Below are positions 37,901-52,200 of a stretch of DNA of 64,000 bases, in pieces (position 1 is the first letter of the stretch; the number at the start of each line of letters is the position of its first letter). This DNA comes from Hirundichthys speculiger (taxonomy: Eukaryota; Chordata; Actinopteri; Beloniformes; Exocoetidae): assembly GCA_018398805.1 (NCBI GenBank), contig JAGFBZ010001170.1:893001-957000 (forward strand). Reading direction: 5' to 3'. Below the pieces are notes generated by a model that worked only from the letters and a program-made list of their open reading frames with translations, was not told the DNA's origin and did not search any database. The translations under genes were made by a program, and so were the position numbers.

Positions 37901-40900
37901 GGGGGTAGTAGAGCTCACTGTTTTGTATGGTCAAAAATATGTGTGTGGAAATGTCAGTTTGATATTGATAGAAAGAAGGCTTCATCTTCTGAGGAGCCAC
38001 AAGAGAAATGTGCTGATGTTGTACAGATTTTTATAGTCACAGTACTTACAGTTGAAACCAGAAATTTACATACACTGTATAAAAAGTCACATAACCCTTT
38101 TTTTTTTTTCTCACTGCCAGACATTAAATCGGGCTAAACCTTTCCTGTTAAGCTCAGTTAGGATTTCCAAAAATATTTGCTAAAGGCCAGAATAATGAGA
38201 AGGATTTTTTTCTCTCTTTCAGATTTAGTCAAAATTCAGGCTGCAGACATTATCAGTATGATGAGCACGTATGGTCTGTATGTTGTTATTATCAGGATTC
38301 CCTTCAGTTATTGCTTGTATTCAGAGTTATGGCAGACAGATTCAAACAGAGCAGAGAGAGATGGCTCCTGCGGGCTTGTCTATCCGGCCCACGGTTCAGG
38401 CTCTCCTGACAGACGTTTGTAGCGAGACCCCTGCCCTCCTGCTACTGAGCTGCATCTGCCTTGCTTTACTGAGCCAGGTCCTTGTGAAAACAGCACTGCT
38501 GTGAGAGAGAACTGGCTGAATGCTAATATGTACATGTGGTTAGATCTCACCACCTGCACCCCTTTTCTGTGAAAGAAGCTGCAGGAAGCCAGTATTACCT
38601 CATGCCTTAGGAAAAGCCCCCAGTGTATCTCATATGAGTCCCAGGGAACAATTAATCGACATGGATGGACTCCAAGATCATTAGAATCACAATGGAGGCA
38701 GGGGAGAGTGAGCTGAATCTGGCTAGCCTTGCTCTGAGGTGAGTGATTGTGCTTTTGCATCATCTTCCTGAAAGGAAGGCGGAGGAGGGGGGGGCCTGAA
38801 ACCAGCTGAGTCCTCCTGGCAAAATGAGTCTCAAGGACACACAGGTTTATCTTTGAGCTGAGGCTGAGTCCTCTCCAAACTTTTAAACAATGTTTGCTCT
38901 GTATGACCCTGAATGGCGGCCAGTCACTTTATAGGCTGAAACAGTTTTATTTTTTACCCATTACAACACTTCAGGTTGCAACAGTTTCTGCTCAGGTTAA
39001 TTGTCTCTTTTCAGAATTCCTTCAGAGACATTTTCTGGTTTTACTGTCTTTAGATTGCAATGTTGTGGTTGAGCTTGATACATTATGGCATCATCTGCAT
39101 AGAAACAGACATTTTTGGATTCCTATTTAGATTTAGTTGTCAAAGCAGAGGGTAGCAGCTTTCTTGAAAAAGCTGATCTCAATTGAACCAGCTAACTTCA
39201 AAACTGAGTTCTTTTTCTTCTTCTAATAAAGGCATTTCCTAATTTATCTGCTTGATTAAATATCTAACATCGTATGATTAAAAATTGGTCCATGTCAGTT
39301 TTGAAATTTTGCCAGCAGATTTGCCTCAAATACTCGATAGAGGAAGCAGTTAGTGAACTGCATACAAGTTCCTGCAACATGTATTTATGAGATTTATGAA
39401 AGACGTGCCCTTCGTTCGTTCATTTATTTATTTATTCATTTAGCACCATTTCCTGGGATTTTATTGTAATGTCTGTCTTCAAAGTCATTCTTCAGAAAAC
39501 CTGTGTATGATGTCACAGAGTGTTTGTCCAGTTCTTTTCATACAGTCTTTGGTGTTATCGCATCACATTACCCACCTCTGGGTTGCAGAAAATGCAGCAT
39601 GATGTGAACTGGGGAGGAATAAAAAAAATGGGGAAACTGGATAACACTACCCTTATGTAGGTCTATGATGTCACAGGGGCTCATGAAGTTATTCACTATG
39701 TTGCTCAGTCAACTGTTCAGGTTTAGATTTGAACAGCTGACTGAATGACATATTTGACTCATTTAAGCAGTTCCAGACAAAGTGAAGGGTTGTGTTATAT
39801 TGGACTTTTTAAGTTGGTGGTCATTTTAGATACCCAAATACATATATGCTCTCATGCACAGAAAAATTAATGTTCTTCATAACTGATACATAATTCATGA
39901 TAAGGTCTTAATCAGTAAGTCAATAAGTACAATAAGTTGTTCAAGCTTAATAGGCTCTTCAGTGTTAATAAATTCCCTTTCAACACACTCTGCTGCATAA
40001 TTTCTTCTGATCATGACTATATGCAACTCCAAGCTGTGAGAAAGCTGTTCATAATGTGTTAATGTGAAAAGTCTGGCTCAGAATTACTTTCCAAAAGGCC
40101 TCTTGAGCTATGTGTCTTATGCTCTTCCTCACTAGCATTCTGGGTAATGCTGGCTATGGTGAATAAGCATTGTTCCTGAAAATCTAGGTATCATTAGCAA
40201 AACAAATACAGTGATCCCTCGCCAATTCGGGCTTTAAGTTCTGCGGTTTTAGTTATTTACTGATTTTTTTCAGAAATATATAATATTTTAAAATATCCAT
40301 TAACCATATCCATTAACCACGAAAAATAAGGGATCACTGTAGTCTAATAATGAAGTGCTGCTGCCAGCAGTAGCAACTTTGAGCGTAGTTTATGTGTCCC
40401 AGTATTAATCTAATAAGGACATAAAAAGAGATTTTCACCCTGTGGGTATTACTTCATACGGGGGGTAAACATACTTCCCTGCGTGTTAGCTCTCTGTGCA
40501 CAAGGTGATTGCACTTATTTCCTGCTTGTGCATGTGGTCCTGACCAGAAAGTTTAGTAAATGGATGTATGACAAGAGCTGCTTTGTGTGATATAAAACTA
40601 AAAGGAGCAGATGTTTTTTTCTGAGGCACTACTTTCTGTTGCACCAGTAACGCATATACAAATGGTTTCATTTTGTATAAAGCATCTCTCGTATGATCTA
40701 ACGTTCTGTTTTCTGATTTTAAAAAAAGGGCAGGAGAGTATTAACTGAAGAAAGCTACTTTTAACTTGAGTGCTGAATGTACCATTCACAAAGTAGCATA
40801 ATGCAGCTCAAACATGAATGTAATGTAATGTAAATGTTAATCCTGAAATCAGTGACCTGAAATTACCCATGACAATAATTCTTTGTATCATTTTCCTGTG

Positions 40901-43160
40901 AAACCCTCTAATGAGTAGATAGTTCACTTTGGTCCAATGAATACTGAGAGCAAATAAAATGGCTGGCTGTAGAAAAATTAAGCAGAAATCAAGCTTGAAC
41001 TTGAAAAAAAAAAACAGATTTTCCATTATGAATTATATTTTCAAGTGTTAGGGTTGGTGTTATACAGTGATCTCTTATTTTTCGGGTTAATGGGGACCCC
41101 CCCCCCCCCCCCAAAAAAAAAAAAAAAAAATCAAAATCCGCGAACTGGAGCCGGAGCTCCCCGAGACTAAATAATGTGTTTAAAATATGTTTAAAAACTG
41201 CAAAAAAGTAGCGAGGCACTGCAGCGAAACAAGACAAAGACTCAACTGTGGTCTTTCTGTTTCAACATTTCTTTGCTGTGAGAGAACGCGCACAACATCC
41301 TGTGATTCTTGGATGATGCGTCTTAGCCAATCAGTGCACAGATTCTAGAGTACTGGCCGTCTGCATTTCTCATGTTGCTTTCAGGAGGCTGTGAGTCATC
41401 GTTTGACATTTCACTGGCAGCTACGGTCTCTTGTCTTGTGTGGGGTGGATTTTTGCGGAATTTACGCAATTTTTTTCTTGATATTTTATTATATTATATA
41501 TTTCTGAAAAATACGCGAATAACTAAAACTGCGGAACTTAAAGCACGAATTGGCAAGGAATCACTGTATAGTGAACCTGCATTAGCAAATGTTGAAGTTG
41601 CCTTTGTGCTTCACCAGAACAATGACTGACATTTCTTGTTTTATTATCTGGAAACCAAGTTTTAACCAAAGAAAGAAGAGTACTTGCTAATTTGATGGCT
41701 CTGTTGATGATGAATATCATCCATGAAGGTTTTTTTTTGGCTATGTAGCTCAGGGGTGTCTAAACTCCAGTCCTCAAGAGCCACTGTCCTGCAAGTCTTA
41801 GATGTTTCCCTTGCTTCAGCACACCTGATTCAAATAAATGGGTCATTAACAGACTTTTGCAGACCTGGACGACAAGCTGATGGTGATCCATTCATTTGAA
41901 TCAGGTGTGTTGTAGCAGGGAAACATCTTAAGACATGCAGGACAGTAGCTGTTGAAGACTGGGTTTGGACACCTTTGATCTGACAAATGGTAATTTAATA
42001 ATTGTATCGACAGTTAATTTAAACATTATTTATTGTTAACTTGAACACACTCCTATTTAGGGAAACTGCAGTGGGATTGCATTTATAGCTGAATTGTCTG
42101 TTCACTGTTAAAATTCCTCAACGCATTTGGGGTTGAAAACTTATCTTTCTCCACAGATGGTGTGTAAATGATTCAGAGAACTGTACTGCATTCTCTCTTG
42201 CTGAAAAATATAGTCTCTCCATCACTAGTTTGTTAACCCTTCAGTTACATCTTGCAAAGAAATTGTCCAGTGCTTCTGCTTTAGTAATCAGTGATTTTTA
42301 GTATTTACTGTGTAATAAGAACAGTAGCATTAAAAGCCTTTTCAACAAGTTGCCCGACGTCCTGTCATCTGCTGACATCAAGACATTTCCAGGATGTCAG
42401 TTATGTGATTTTTATGTGATCTAGTGTTTTCTTTTGTAATCCTGTTAAGGTGTCATCGTCAAAGTGGGAAATATCAGGTTGATGTTAAGATCCTAATATA
42501 GACATGAAGCACATGAAACGGGTCTAGTGGTGTTTCAGATGAAGATAAATGTCCATATTTTCATGCTGCTGAAAGATTTCATGTACCACAGCTGAGGCAC
42601 TTATTTATTTATTTTTTATTTGATTTCATCTTTATGTGGGTTGCAGGAATGTGTAGGTGCTTGAAAACTGGCTTTCATTGCACAAAAACAGCCAAAATTT
42701 TGTTTAATTTTCTTTTGTTTTTAGAGGATAAACACTCTGCTTACCAACAGCTTCTTTTTTTCCTCTCTGCCTGTCCATCTGCCATCACTACAGCTATTTC
42801 ACTTCACTTCACATGTGGCAGGTGGTTTATCAACCACTCCCTCTTAGCCTTGGGGCTCATTAGATAACCGCTGATACTTTACTTCCACTTAAATTGAAGA
42901 CCATTTTGAGGCTTAATCCATGTGGCTGCTTAACACCTATTACACTCCTGATTACCACATAGATGATCTGCCTCATGGACTGCTGATCTTTTCAGCTGTC
43001 TTTTCACATCAAGTTTACATGAGAGCAACCTCAGTTGTGTACCACCTAGTATTATAAATCTGTCTAGATCTTACTTGTATTTATTTTAGCATATGACAAG
43101 TGTTTACAGTCACTCAATGTCGATAATATCTGAGACATCTCAGGGGAATGGTTGGGTGCC

Positions 43161-43212
<52 letters not shown>

Positions 43213-43241
43213 TTTCTTTCTGTCTTTCTTTCTTTCTTTCG

Positions 43242-43272
<31 letters not shown>

Positions 43273-46200
43273 GTCTTTCTGTCTTTCTTGTAGTTAGTGC
43301 CTCCGAGGTGCAGCTTTTGCAGGACAGAATTAAAACCTGTTAGAGATTCCCTGTTTTACACAATAACGTGTTTTGATAGTGTGTTACCAATAATGCATCA
43401 GTAATGTAGAAATGAAGTGCGGTAAGGGTTAATCTGTTCTTACATATATGTAGGAATCAAAACAGAACTAAAATGGCTTTGTTTAGTTGACTCAATGTTC
43501 TGGTGAAGAATGTTCAAAGTGAATGATCTCTTATTAAACTTAAAATTGCAACTTAAATGGTTCTCTTGTCCAAAAAACATGTAAGAATAAGGAATGCCAC
43601 CTTACTGGTGATGAGGAACTGAAGCTCATCCAGGAGATACTGGTTTTAAACTCAGGCTTACCTCAACAGACAGCATGGGTTATGGAAACAGGAGAGAGGT
43701 GGGCTTTATTTTGCTCTGAGGAGGAGGTGGCAAACAGGAGTGGGCTTATTTGTGGCTTTCCAATTCAGCACTCATATCTTGGACTTTTTCCAGGTCATCT
43801 TGCCTGCACTTTTGTGTTGTTTGCACTTAATTTGCTGAACTTCAGTTCAGGGTATCTACCCTTCTTGGGAGACCTGGGTGAGCTGCTGAAACGTGTGCTA
43901 CCCAGGGACTCTAATCTTATATTCAGGGATTTTAATACTCACATTAGAGACAACCGTAAACGACGAGTAGTATGATTGGGTTCAAGCTGCCTGATCTGAA
44001 CTCAAGTGGGATTTTGTTGTCGCACTTCCATTACAAACACCATTTTTGATCTTAAGGGTTTTCATAAGCCCACATCACACCAGGACACCCTAGGTAGCAG
44101 ATTCATGATTGATTTTTGTGATTGTGTCATCATATCTATCATTAAATGTCTATTGCACTGAAGACAGTAGTATAACTATCAACTGATCACAAACTGATGG
44201 TGACTTCAATTCAATGGCAAGTATGGACAACAGGCAAGGTATGATGTACCCAGCGTTTTTGAGGGTTTCCTGGGAATGTCTGGCAGATGTCAGTCGACGA
44301 GGAAGGTCTCAGGCAGACGTTTTCCAATATTTTGATGGAAAACGCAACTTTCAATCTGAATGTGCTATGTTTCTGGCATCCTTTGGGGATGGTGCTGTAT
44401 ACAATTGTGATTGAAAGGTGATTGGTAACTGTTATGGTGTTAGTCCCTAAAGCTGTTTGTGAACAATTGTTGAGAAGGTAGCGGTCAGGCTAAAGAAGTA
44501 GTCTTATGAGCTTGGTTGCTTTGACACCCTGGAGGCAGATGACAGGTACCGACAGGCAGAGTGGCCCACAGTTTTGGCAGTTACTGAAGCAAAAGCTAGA
44601 GTGTGAGAGGTTTGGTGAGGCTATTTGCTTTTGGTCTGCCTTGGAGAGATTCTAGTATATGATAAATCTCTCAAGGAGATCAAATTAATACTTTATTTCT
44701 TTTTGAAGTAGGGATGGAGTGCTACTGATGTTAACCAGGGATATATAGTCTGGCAGTGGAAGAAAGACTGAGGATTTTTGTCAACCAAATTAAGTTGTCA
44801 AAAATGGAATTAGCAACCAGGGAATTTGAGGATGATTTGACTACGAGTGCTAGTTAAACAAGTCAATGGTATCTTAATCCTGGGGTTGGATTAGATGTAC
44901 CATTAGTTCCTTAAGCCTCTGGCTTTTGTTGGGCTGTCTTGGCTTTCATGCCTGTACAGCATTGAATGAAAGTCCAGAAATGTCATTTGATTGGCAGACC
45001 AGGGTGGGAATGGAGAGTGTGTTACAGCTAGAGCAGGATCTCACTTCTGGGCCTTCTTGAGAAGATCTAAGCCAAGAAACTGGAGAGAGTTCAACCAATA
45101 GTCAAAGCTTAGATTCAAGAAGTACTTTTTTTCTATGTCATGGGACACTGCATGAGTTAAGTAATTTGCTATTATAATTGAAGGGTATCTGGAAGTTTGC
45201 TCAACCAGTATACATGTGTTTTTGGACTTAACTTTTGACTGTCCCTTGTGGGTGGTACTTCGGGTGTTGAGTTCATGGATCCTACAGGGTCCTTGCTACA
45301 GGCCAATCAGTCCTACTAAATTTAGATTGATTGGGTTTGCACTTCTGGCTATAAATCAGATGCTCTTCTGTTGAATTTTGGACTCTACATGGGCTGCATT
45401 TTATCACTCTTTCTATTCAATGATCATTTCAACATTTATGAGAAAATCTGTAGGGCAGATTGTTTTAATTTTGGTTGCACAAATTGTTGTACCTGTAATT
45501 AGGCCCAACAATTTGTAGAAGATGGATGAAGTGTGGGATTAGCTGCTCTATGGTGTAGCTGCACAACAAACAAACAAAAAGTATTTTGATACTTTATCTT
45601 TATCTACTTTGTCTTTTCTGTCTCCATTTCCACATGACACAGAGGGAGAGAAGAGCTTTTCTTCTCCGTCTGCTGACTAGATCTTTAGAACCAGTTGTAA
45701 ACTGACTGATTTGGTTGAATGAAATGTCTTTTTACTGCACTGACATCTGTCAGCCAGGCAATAATATGTAAACATTAGCTGACAGCAGAGATTGTAATCT
45801 GTTATGCTTCAATTAAATATGTATAAGTAGCTCTACAAAAATGAAAATCAATCACTCCTACTGAAAACAAGTAGAGATACTGTTGTGTGTCCTTTATTTA
45901 ACAAAAGCTAAAGGCCGAAAATGGAAAGCTTACCATTTTTGCTGTGTTTGTTTTTCAGAATGGTACAGACTATGGCTTTTTAGTGCGTCAGAACTCAGAA
46001 CTTCTGCAAGCCCTCGATGAACTGGAGAAGACTTGTGCCACACTGAGAGAAGAGAATGGCTTGCTGGTAAGACTAAAATGAACAGTCTGTGAGTACCATT
46101 GATGGAAAGCTTTGTAGAAAGTAGGCCAGGTTCACAGATACTTAATACAAGGATGCTACAGCCATTGCTTTTTCTCTTTTTTTAACAGGTATTTTTTTCA

Positions 46201-49200
46201 GTTTATCAAATGCTAAACATTTGTCCCTTTCCCCATGTATTTCCTTAATGTCAAGAGGTTGCCAAGCAGATGATTTCAAATAAGCAAGACAGTTATTGAG
46301 TCCTCTTCAGGCCATTAATGAGCTCCAATGAGCTTTGTGTCTGTAACTTTTTTGTTTGCCATTGCTGTGTTAATATTTGCCGTGGGCACTGTCTGCTGTT
46401 GATATTTGTGTTCTGTTTAGCGGAAGAGCAGCGCTCCAGAGACGGAGGAGAAGGTCAGGCGGTTAAGGAGAAAGAACACTGAGCTGGCAGTTCTTGCTAA
46501 GAGGCTGGAAGAGAGGGCTCGGAAGCTACAGGAGGCCAACCTCAAAGTGGTATACCGTACTAATAAAATATCTCCGACCGTCTCACACCAAAACAGCTTT
46601 CTTCCAGTGTGTTTCCACTTCATCACATGTCTGATCATGAGTTGGGAATGGAACTGCTGAATGTGTGGTGAATGAGATGCTTCTTGGAAAATACCAGCAG
46701 TCTTCAGAACAATTAAATGCATCACCATGGAAGCAAAAATGTCTGTACAGTAAAATAAAGACAAATAACTAAATAATCAGTACTATATCAATGAAACACT
46801 TTGGTCAAGGATGAGGTCCTCATTTGTTAAAAACACTTTTTTTATGTGCATGCCATGATTCAGTAGCTTGAAGGACACATTTAAGCAGCAATAACTTGAA
46901 GCAACTATCGTTATCAGTCTCCCAGATCATTGACGAGTAACTTTGGCCAAATCTTCTTGACAAATTTGCCCGTGTGCTTAAGTTGTAGATTTACTGGTGT
47001 GCTTAGGATCATTGTCCTGTTGCATGAAGCAGCTTCAGCCAAACGTTCACTGTCATATAAACTTTGGATTATGTGGGCATGCAGACAGTACAAATGGCAA
47101 CATCAGTCATATTGGCTATTTAAGGTGCAATTACAATGATTTTTTTATTTATTTTTATGTATATACTTTCACAAAATATAGGTAATCAAATAAGTCTCAA
47201 GTTCTTCAGATAACAAAGATACTTTAGGAGCCTTGTGCTCAGTCTTGTAGACAACAAGAGAACATTAACCTGCTTTTTGTGGAGCTGGAATATTTTAACA
47301 GAAACAGCAATATAGTAGAAATATAAGAAATGTAGAAATGTAAGGTCAGTCTCAGTCCTCTTTAATACCTGAGATGTTAGTAAAACTTCTGTATAGACTT
47401 GCAACATAACCTCCTAGACGATAACTGCAGAGGTAAAAAGACATATATAACATACTTTTTTATTCAGAATGAATCTGTGTGCATCCCTTTGATGGAAAGG
47501 TAGGGGAGCAAAAAAGCTGAAAAAACACACCGTATAGACACTAAACTAAACTGCTTCAGCAAAATAGGAGCCAATATCTCTTTATGGTCGAGTTTTTTTT
47601 TTTTATTTATTTATAGTACTGGATGAATATCTGCTGGAAGAGTCAAGAATTACAGACACAAAGCAGAAATTTCATATTGGCAGAGAAATTGTAATTCTTT
47701 GGGTTGATGCAATTCTAGTCTGATAGATGATACCAAAACCATAATATGTTAAAATCCAACACGATAATGCCAAAGAGAGTTGTGGTTGTGTTTGTCGAAC
47801 TGATATGGCTGATACTTTTACCTCCATCTTCATGTTGTGCTGCTCACTGGGTCGTCCCAGCATCACTAAAGCAATGAACAGCCTACATTTGATTAAAACC
47901 GCTGTCCTCATTCTGACAGTATATGTAGATCAATGAGGAATAGCTCTCCTTTAAGATCCTAAATTAAAAGTAGAGTCCTGCAGATTTCAAAGACACTTTC
48001 TATGAGCATCATTCATGGAAATCCTAGAGTTTATTCTGTTGAATCAGAGTCTTTTTAAAATCATTTGTGACCTGTTAACTCCTATAGATTCCCTTTGTGC
48101 ATCCGTTGTCCAGAATAGTGTATAGTGTGGACCTAAAAATAAATCTGTTCTTCCTTTCAAGGTGAATTCCCCATCGCTGATGAGACCTGGGTCCTTGGAA
48201 CAGTACAAAAGAGCATTTGCCCGTCAGCGAGCTCGTGACCTGGCCCAGCATGCTGATGTGCTGCTGTCAAAGGACAAGGAGATTGCTGCTCTGCAGCAGG
48301 AGTGCAGAGACCTGGAAGCACAACTTGGCACCACTAAGGTATGAAAAAATCAAGCCATTAATAGTTAAAGTAAGTTCACTCAGCCTAGACTGGACTGGGC
48401 TCACTGATATAGCAGCATTTATTTTTGACTTAAAAGGCCACTTCCAAGTTTTAATGCAGTGCTCCATCTAAATGCCACCCATCAGCTGTGCTGCAAATTC
48501 ATAATACCACAAGCTCGCTCTCTGCTGGACAGAATGGGTATTGCTCATCCCAACCCCTGCTAAGCTCGTATTACAACGGCTGCGTCACTGCTGATGTCTG
48601 GAAAGATGACAGTGCAGCAATAGGCTGCCTTTCTAAATGCCTGTTTTCAATTTACTCAAGAGCTGTTTATGCTTGAATGTGAACATCTGCTGGATTTAAT
48701 AATTAAGGGGTCTAACAGGAATCGTGTACATGGATGTAGAGAGAATGAGTTGAATCTCATGTTGGCCATTTTTAAGCAAATAGACCAAATCATATGTTTA
48801 CATTTTTGACATGCATAACCCAGAAACAATGTTACAGTACATTTTTTTTAGTTATGCCATGTACTTTAATTTTTTTTTTTTTTACAATGGCTTCTACTCG
48901 TAGTAATTCTTTAAACTCAATTTTAAAGGGTTTTGAAGTGATGCAAACATTATTAGAGAATACATCGTCACATAGTTTCTTGAAACTTTAATTTTGTGGG
49001 GAATAGACTCAAGTTTTTAATGAATGACACTGAAAAAAAAAATGCAGTGCTGAATTTATGACATTGCTTTCACATGTCTGTGCAGGGTTCCCCTGTTCAG
49101 TCTGGCACCGTGAAGTTTGAGAACCTGCTCAGGGAGTCTCAGAAGGAGGTACTGCGGCTCCAGAGGCAGCTGTCAGTTAATTCATCCAGACAACAGTGCA

Positions 49201-52200
49201 ACCAAAGCCCTGACCAAAGTGGTACAGAGAAGTGTGGGGAAAATACCAAAGACAAGGGCCAAGAGAAGGTAAAGTAATTCCCCTCCTTGAACAAAATAAA
49301 ATTCCATACTGACCTCTGGTGGTCTTTTAATCATCTGAAGCCAAAAGAGCAGTAAATATGCACAGCAAATTACCAGTCAAATCAACTGTAATTTGTATGT
49401 TCTGTTGGAATGCGTAGCAAGTAATAAGTCTTAGGGGGAAACCAGTCTCTATATTTACTGCAAATGGCTTTCCAGTGGTTTTAGCACTTTGTACATGTTG
49501 TCAAAATCCAGCTCAGCAGTGATGTAACATGAATCCAGCCGAGCTAGGAGCTAGGAGAAGTTTAACAATAAAAGTACAGTGTCCATAATGGCATTTTATC
49601 AGCAAAGAAATAAAATGTAAATGCACATAAACACAAAAGCCTTTTTATTTATTGGGCATCAGACCAGGAAAGAATAAGTTCTAGGAGAAATCCCTGATAT
49701 CAAACATAAGAATTAATGGTGTGAGGAGAATCTCTAGAGAACTGAGCTGGTGCGGTGGTAAGTTATTGATACTGCTTTATGATTTTATAACATTATTTTC
49801 ACAGTATTATATGTCTAAAGAAACAGGAACTGATATCTTTTTACTGGAGTATTAAACTGTAATTAGACAAGTACATTAGAAAAGTAGTTACAGTGTGCTG
49901 TTCTTCTCTCTGTTGAGCTGCAGCAGTTTTGATCTCTTGACCTTGTACACCAGTGTCGTGGCAGACTAATACTGATAATTGAGCTAATGTGGCGGTGAGG
50001 AGCAAAGTGTTATCAGCTATCAGTCTCATACAATTCTGCTTCTTACAGTCAATTTGCCACCTCAGGGTTCATAGTCCTGTCTAAAATAAGCATTGCACAC
50101 ATTTGTTATTACCTGGATTAAAAAAAAAACACCCAGAAAGGTCAGAAAAACAGCTGACTATGTCCTGAAAGACTGGAGTTTGTTCATACCTGAACAGAAA
50201 AGGCTCAGTATTTCTTAAAGTAAACACAGCATTGAAGCAGAGGCACACCTTCCTGCTAGGTAAAATGACTCATTGATAAGGAAATGCCTCCTTACTCATG
50301 GATTTCTGCAGTTACATCACAGAAAATACATTTAACTGGTCAGTAACAGTAAACACACATTTTCAAGAAATATTGTGTATATACATCTTGTGCATAACAT
50401 GTCCTACAAGTTACAATTTAAGTATTAAATAAATATTTGATTTGAGAAGCAAACCAGCTCCTGTACTTGCACATACTTTAGGAATACTTGTGGTGTTTGT
50501 AGTATGCAATAGTTAGGGATTTCTATTGGTTAGAAATGTAAAATACTGTCCTGTGAGTTTGTTCTGAGACCCATTGTATGTTTACACTGGCATGAATGCT
50601 GGTTTGTTTTACATAATAGCTTGCCATTGGACTCAGTTCTAATCTGCCACAAGCCATAATGAAGTGATTCCCTGTGTTTAACTTGGGCCTGATCAAAGCT
50701 ACCAAAGTCATACTCTCTGATCCTCTCTGCATTTAATACTGATCTTCTCTGCATTCAGTGATTTTATACACCGCTTCCCTCTCTCTCTGATGTATCTTTC
50801 ACTTTCCACAGAGAAAAAGTAAAATATGCACTCATGAATCTGTGAAATAGGTTGCATAATACAGCATTGCTCTTGTTTGTAATTGTAAAATATGATGGAT
50901 TCGAAGCAGTGGACCTCTGCAATCAGGGAAAATGTAATTTCCTTGTTTCCTTTTAGAGGTGGATTTTGAAAGTACAGCTTCTGTGTAATAATATCAGTTT
51001 ACATAACGTTAAAGACATACATTTTTTGGATGGAATTTTTTTTTATGAAATTCTTCACTGACCATGAAGTGGAGTCAATTTTCTGCCTGTGAAGCTTAAA
51101 TGAGAATGCCGATTGTGGTAATCTCTCATCTGTGGGACTCACGCGCACTCCCGGTGGCACACGCACACCCAGAAAGGGGCCATGTTGTGTGAACTCTAAT
51201 CCCCTCTAACAACAGAATGGTACAGTCCAGTAATCCGCTCTCTGTTGCTGTAGCAGCGGTGAGAGGGTTTTGGATGGTAGGTAAGACTACAGCCGCACTA
51301 AAGACTTTTCTATCTTGCCCTGCTCTGGATAACTAGCAGGCCAAGGAAAGCCTTGACGTTGCCACAGACCACACAAAAGGGGTAGGTAATTCTTTGAGGC
51401 TTCTTGTTTTTTTGTGCGTACACCTCAGCTGTTCATCATGTTCTCCATGGCTAACCCCATCTGTGTCTGTTTGGTCTGAAAACTAATACGATGCAGGACT
51501 CAAAACTAAAAAACGAGTCAGTGTCATGACAAATCAGGAGTGTCAGGGGATAGGCTCAAGGCAGCGGCTGTTTGCATTTGTGTTTGATATTAAAATCACC
51601 ATCTTATTCTTAAAGATTATCGCTGGGTTAAATGCACAAGCATCTTAGTTTTCCAGTACGCAGGTAAAGAGATTTTTTTCTTCAGTCTAATAGCTGCTAT
51701 TTTTTAATATTAATTTCTATAAATCCTGCGGTAAATCCAACTCTCGTGTACATCGGACTGCTACTTTCTTATAAATTAGAAAGACGGGACAGCACGAGGC
51801 CTAGTCAAGGGCAGCCAGTCAGAAACCTGGTTTTGTAACTGTCATATTTTGGGGCATCCAGATGCAGAATTTAGATGGACCGAATTACTGACAATAGAGC
51901 GTGTGATTGGTGGGCATCGATATGCACCGCATTAAAAAGAAAATCAACGGCCAGGCCAATCCATTAAGGTGCTTTTAAAAGAAGTGATCCAGTTACCCGT
52001 TTCAGTAGTCTGCAGGGATTACACCAATGTGCTTATGGCATTCAGGGCCTGCTGAATGGGATCTGACCCTGCTTTAGTACGCATGGGCCACGGTGCACTA
52101 GATACTTTGGTATACGTGGACCACACCAGTGTGAAAATGGGATCTTCCTGTAGGAACCAGTGTGCAAAGAGATGTTAGCTTCAGCACTCGGATCTTAAGC

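Larger units (their letters stand above)
33430..38048 (+). other. intron 2, middle block
   Basis: Mostly unassigned. It includes the SINE at about 34425-34665, an A-rich stretch with little structure at about 35150-36000 that looks like an interspersed repeat of unknown family, and a 17-G run at 37889-37905. No exon could be supported. Confidence 0.4.

Noticed and set aside
43093..43343. Phe/Leu/Ser-rich open frames
   Set aside because: Produced entirely by the TTTC microsatellite.
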